Of a stretch of 57,104 nucleotides of DNA, positions 55,067-57,104 are shown piece by piece. Where the stretch lies: NCBI RefSeq assembly GCF_000338875.1, contig NZ_AOMO01000026.1:1-57104 (forward strand). The letters are read 5' to 3'. Made by a program: the position numbers and the translations under genes. The first letter of the stretch is position 1. Each line of letters starts with the position of its first letter. The notes beneath the pieces are model-generated. The model ran no database searches. It had not been told where the DNA came from and saw nothing but the letters and a program-made list of their open reading frames with translations. This DNA comes from Vibrio mimicus CAIM 602. GTDB lineage: Bacteria; Pseudomonadota; Gammaproteobacteria; Enterobacterales; Vibrionaceae.

Positions 55067-56938
55067 ATGAAATTCAGCCATAAAATTGTCGCTGCCTCGT
55101 CTGTACTTTTGCTTACTACCGTTGCATTACTTTCTGGAAGCCAATACTTCAAAGTCCGTGATGAAATCCGCAGCATGGTTGCGGCCAGCGTTGATGAAAT
55201 TGTGGATGGCGTAAGTAAAACCACTGCAGAAGTGATCAACGGAAGAAAAAACATCGCTCAATACGCAACCAGTTTGGTTGAAAGTAATCCTGAAGCTGAC
55301 AGTGTGCGCGCCGTTATCAGCCAACCCATAGTCAAAAATACCTTCCTCTTAGTTGGTTTTGGCTTGGAAAAAGATGGCTCCAATATCAACAACGACCCAA
55401 GTTGGAACCCTGGACCAACATGGGATCCTCGTGTTCGCCCATGGTATAAAGACGCCAAAAATGCGGGCAAGCTCGTCATTACCGCTCCTTACGCCGATTC
55501 TGCATCAGGGGAAATTCTGGTTTCTATCGCCGCTCCAGTAAAAGATAAAACTGGCCAGTTCCTTGGCTCCATTTTTTACGATGTTAGCTTGGCGGAACTT
55601 GCCCAACTGGTAAACGAAGTCAAACTGTTTAATGCAGGCTATGTATTCATCGTGGCCGAAGATGGCACCACCATCGCTCACCCGAAAAAAGAGTACAACG
55701 GCAAACCTATGTCGGAGTTTTTAGGTGAAAGCAGAATTAATCCCGATACCCATCAAGTGATCATCAATGGCAAACCTTATGCCGTCAGCTTTTCTGATGT
55801 CAAAGGTGAAAAATGGTACGTCGGTGTCGTGATTGATGAAGAAATTGCCTACGCCGCACTGGATGAACTCAGAAGAAGCACACTGATTTTTACCGCGATA
55901 GCGTTAGCAGTCAGCGTGTTTATTCTGCTGTTTATCGTTCGCCTACTCATGAAACCACTGGATACACTGAACGATGCGATTCAAAACGTTGCTTCCGGTG
56001 AGGGTGATTTAACTCAGCGTTTAAGCACCAACACAGATGAAGAGTTTGCGAAACTTGCCATCGGCTTCAACACCTTTACTGAAAACTTACAGAAACAGTT
56101 AATTCAATCTAAAGCGATTGGTGCTGAGATCTTACGAGGTTCAGAATCGACATCGATGACGTTACAACAATCGGCAGAAGCGATGCGTTCTCAATTGCAT
56201 GAATTGGAACAACTCGCAACCGCAATGCATGAAATGGCCACCACTTCATCCGATGTAGCAAACAACGCACAAGGTGCAGCGACGGCGGCGAAAGAAGCCG
56301 ATGAAGCAGCCGCTTCCGGTACCGACGTGGTAACCAAAACCACCAAAGCGATCGATACCCTTTCAGCGACGATTGATGCCGCCGTATCGGATGTGAAAGT
56401 GCTAGAAAGTGCCACAGCCAACATCGAAACCGTATTGAAAGTGATCAACGACATCGCAGACCAAACCAACCTGCTTGCGCTCAACGCGGCTATCGAAGCG
56501 GCTCGTGCGGGTGAATCAGGACGTGGTTTCGCCGTGGTTGCCGATGAAGTTCGTACACTAGCGCAGCGTACTCAACAGTCTACGACTGAAATTCGCAGCA
56601 TGATTGAGAAACTGCAATCAGGAGCCAATGCCGTTGCCGTAGCAATGGGACACAGCAAGGATACGGCGACCAATGCAGTAACTCAGGCACAGGGCGCGAA
56701 TGAAGCGTTAGAGAAAATTCGTCACGCGATTCAACAAATCAGTGATATGAACATTCAAATCGCTTCCGCAGCGGAAGAACAGAGCCTAGTTGCTGAAGAG
56801 ATCAACAACAACACAGTGAAGATCAAAGACCTGTCCGATCAAGTCGCCATCTCTGCGGATGAAGCAAACATGTCTATGCAAGTGCAGACAGAAAACATCC
56901 GTGAACAGGATGCGATTTTGAATAAGTTCAAAGTGTAA
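55067..56938 (+). CDS. Methyl-accepting chemotaxis protein, dCache type, Mlp37-like
   Basis: A 623-residue chemoreceptor. First membrane helix [20 protein letters not shown] (about 6-25). Periplasmic double-Cache domain (about 30-270) with the amino-acid-binding type segment [17 protein letters not shown] (about 122-138) and [17 protein letters not shown]. Second helix near 275-295, then HAMP and a signalling tip [20 protein letters not shown] (about 470). In Vibrio cholerae the receptor at this place, Mlp37, senses amino acids and taurine. Ligand here is inferred from that. Its terminator appears split by an IS. Confidence 0.9.
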   Translation: MKFSHKIVAASSVLLLTTVALLSGSQYFKVRDEIRSMVAASVDEIVDGVSKTTAEVINGRKNIAQYATSLVESNPEADSVRAVISQPIVKNTFLLVGFGLEKDGSNINNDPSWNPGPTWDPRVRPWYKDAKNAGKLVITAPYADSASGEILVSIAAPVKDKTGQFLGSIFYDVSLAELAQLVNEVKLFNAGYVFIVAEDGTTIAHPKKEYNGKPMSEFLGESRINPDTHQVIINGKPYAVSFSDVKGEKWYVGVVIDEEIAYAALDELRRSTLIFTAIALAVSVFILLFIVRLLMKPLDTLNDAIQNVASGEGDLTQRLSTNTDEEFAKLAIGFNTFTENLQKQLIQSKAIGAEILRGSESTSMTLQQSAEAMRSQLHELEQLATAMHEMATTSSDVANNAQGAATAAKEADEAAASGTDVVTKTTKAIDTLSATIDAAVSDVKVLESATANIETVLKVINDIADQTNLLALNAAIEAARAGESGRGFAVVADEVRTLAQRTQQSTTEIRSMIEKLQSGANAVAVAMGHSKDTATNAVTQAQGANEALEKIRHAIQQISDMNIQIASAAEEQSLVAEEINNNTVKIKDLSDQVAISADEANMSMQVQTENIREQDAILNKFKV

Positions 56939-56951
56939 TCCTGACCAAAAC

Positions 56952-56970
56952 TAAAAAACCTCCCATTGGG
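56952..56970 (+). terminator. Left arm of a terminator interrupted by an IS
   Basis: TAAAAAACCTCCCATTGGG looks like the left arm, loop and start of the right arm of a hairpin (AAAAAACCTCCC ... GGGAGGTTTTTT). The match stops exactly where the IS end begins at 56971. Confidence 0.5.
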
Positions 56971-57104
56971 CTGTCTCTTGATCACATTTCATGCTCAAGA
57001 GACATTGCAAGCTCGTAACCTTCAAGGATGGTTTGTAGTTTGAACCATCCTTCCCAAAGTCGCTCCCAGCCCACTATTCCTGTTCGTTTACTATCGTGCC
57101 ACCC
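56971..57104 (-). mobile_element. IS4-family (IS50-like) element, transposase C-terminus, cut by window edge
   Basis: The terminal sequence CTGTCTCTTGATCACA at 56971 resembles the IS50 group end (CTGTCTCTT). On the minus strand a frame open from the right edge to a TGA at 56984-56982 encodes about 40 residues ending LEGYELAMSLEHEM, with HDSKRTGIVGWERLWEGW before it. The Tn5 transposase C-terminus has the same SKRTGI...W..LWEGW pattern. A perfect ten-base inverted repeat (TGTCTCTTGA / TCAAGAGACA) lies inside the end. The rest of the element is outside the window. Confidence 0.85.

Overview
The window looks like the second chromosome of Vibrio cholerae or a very close relative. The evidence is the gene set and order from about 14.9 kb to the right edge: tdh-kbl, zwf-pgl-gnd, glycerate kinase with a GntP permease and CdaR, the divergent hutWXZ and tonB1-exbB1-exbD1-hutBCD haem operons, a LuxT-like TetR regulator and an Mlp37-like chemoreceptor. 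Recognition is by reading the translations; no database search was run.

Left end (1-6942): the right end of a prophage. Its late and early leftward genes are a large terminase cut by the window edge, a small terminase, a Q-like antiterminator, a replication protein, three small ORFs and a Cro-like repressor. Rightward lie a cleavable CI/LexA-like repressor, a small protein, an excisionase-like protein and a tyrosine integrase. The small terminase gene carries a cluster of TGATCA hexamers resembling a P1-type pac site. A promoter followed at once by a terminator lies just downstream of the Q-like gene, as in lambda pR'-tR'.

Defence-like block (7157-14486), between integrase and tdh: a leftward DUF3644/HEPN-type protein; a rightward two-gene operon of a DUF4297/Cap4-type nuclease and an SMC/Rad50-like ATPase with one CxxC (Lamassu or ABC-3C like, with no separate middle component seen); and a large HEPN-STAND-TPR protein. 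An ERIC element separates the last two units. A hexanucleotide tandem repeat lies upstream of the nuclease-SMC operon. Together these form the best candidate for an undescribed defence module.

Centre (14853-43559): kbl-tdh threonine catabolism; an O-acetylhomoserine sulfhydrylase gene broken by a one-base insertion; LysR and VOC genes; a PepSY membrane protein and a DUF2946-like protein separated by another ERIC; a 1586-residue hybrid kinase translationally coupled to a REC-GGDEF cyclase; cytochrome b562; a PHP phosphoesterase; the pentose phosphate genes; an outer-membrane barrel and a lipoprotein; the glycerate module; a di-haem cytochrome c peroxidase broken in an A run; and a chemoreceptor.

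Right part (43560-57104): the haem uptake region with its Fur-box-like divergent promoter, a LuxT-like regulator, small conserved genes, a secreted leucine-rich-repeat-like protein, an acyltransferase, a cupin-like protein and the Mlp37-like receptor. An IS4-family (IS50-like) element begins at 56971, apparently inside the intrinsic terminator of that receptor gene, and runs off the window.
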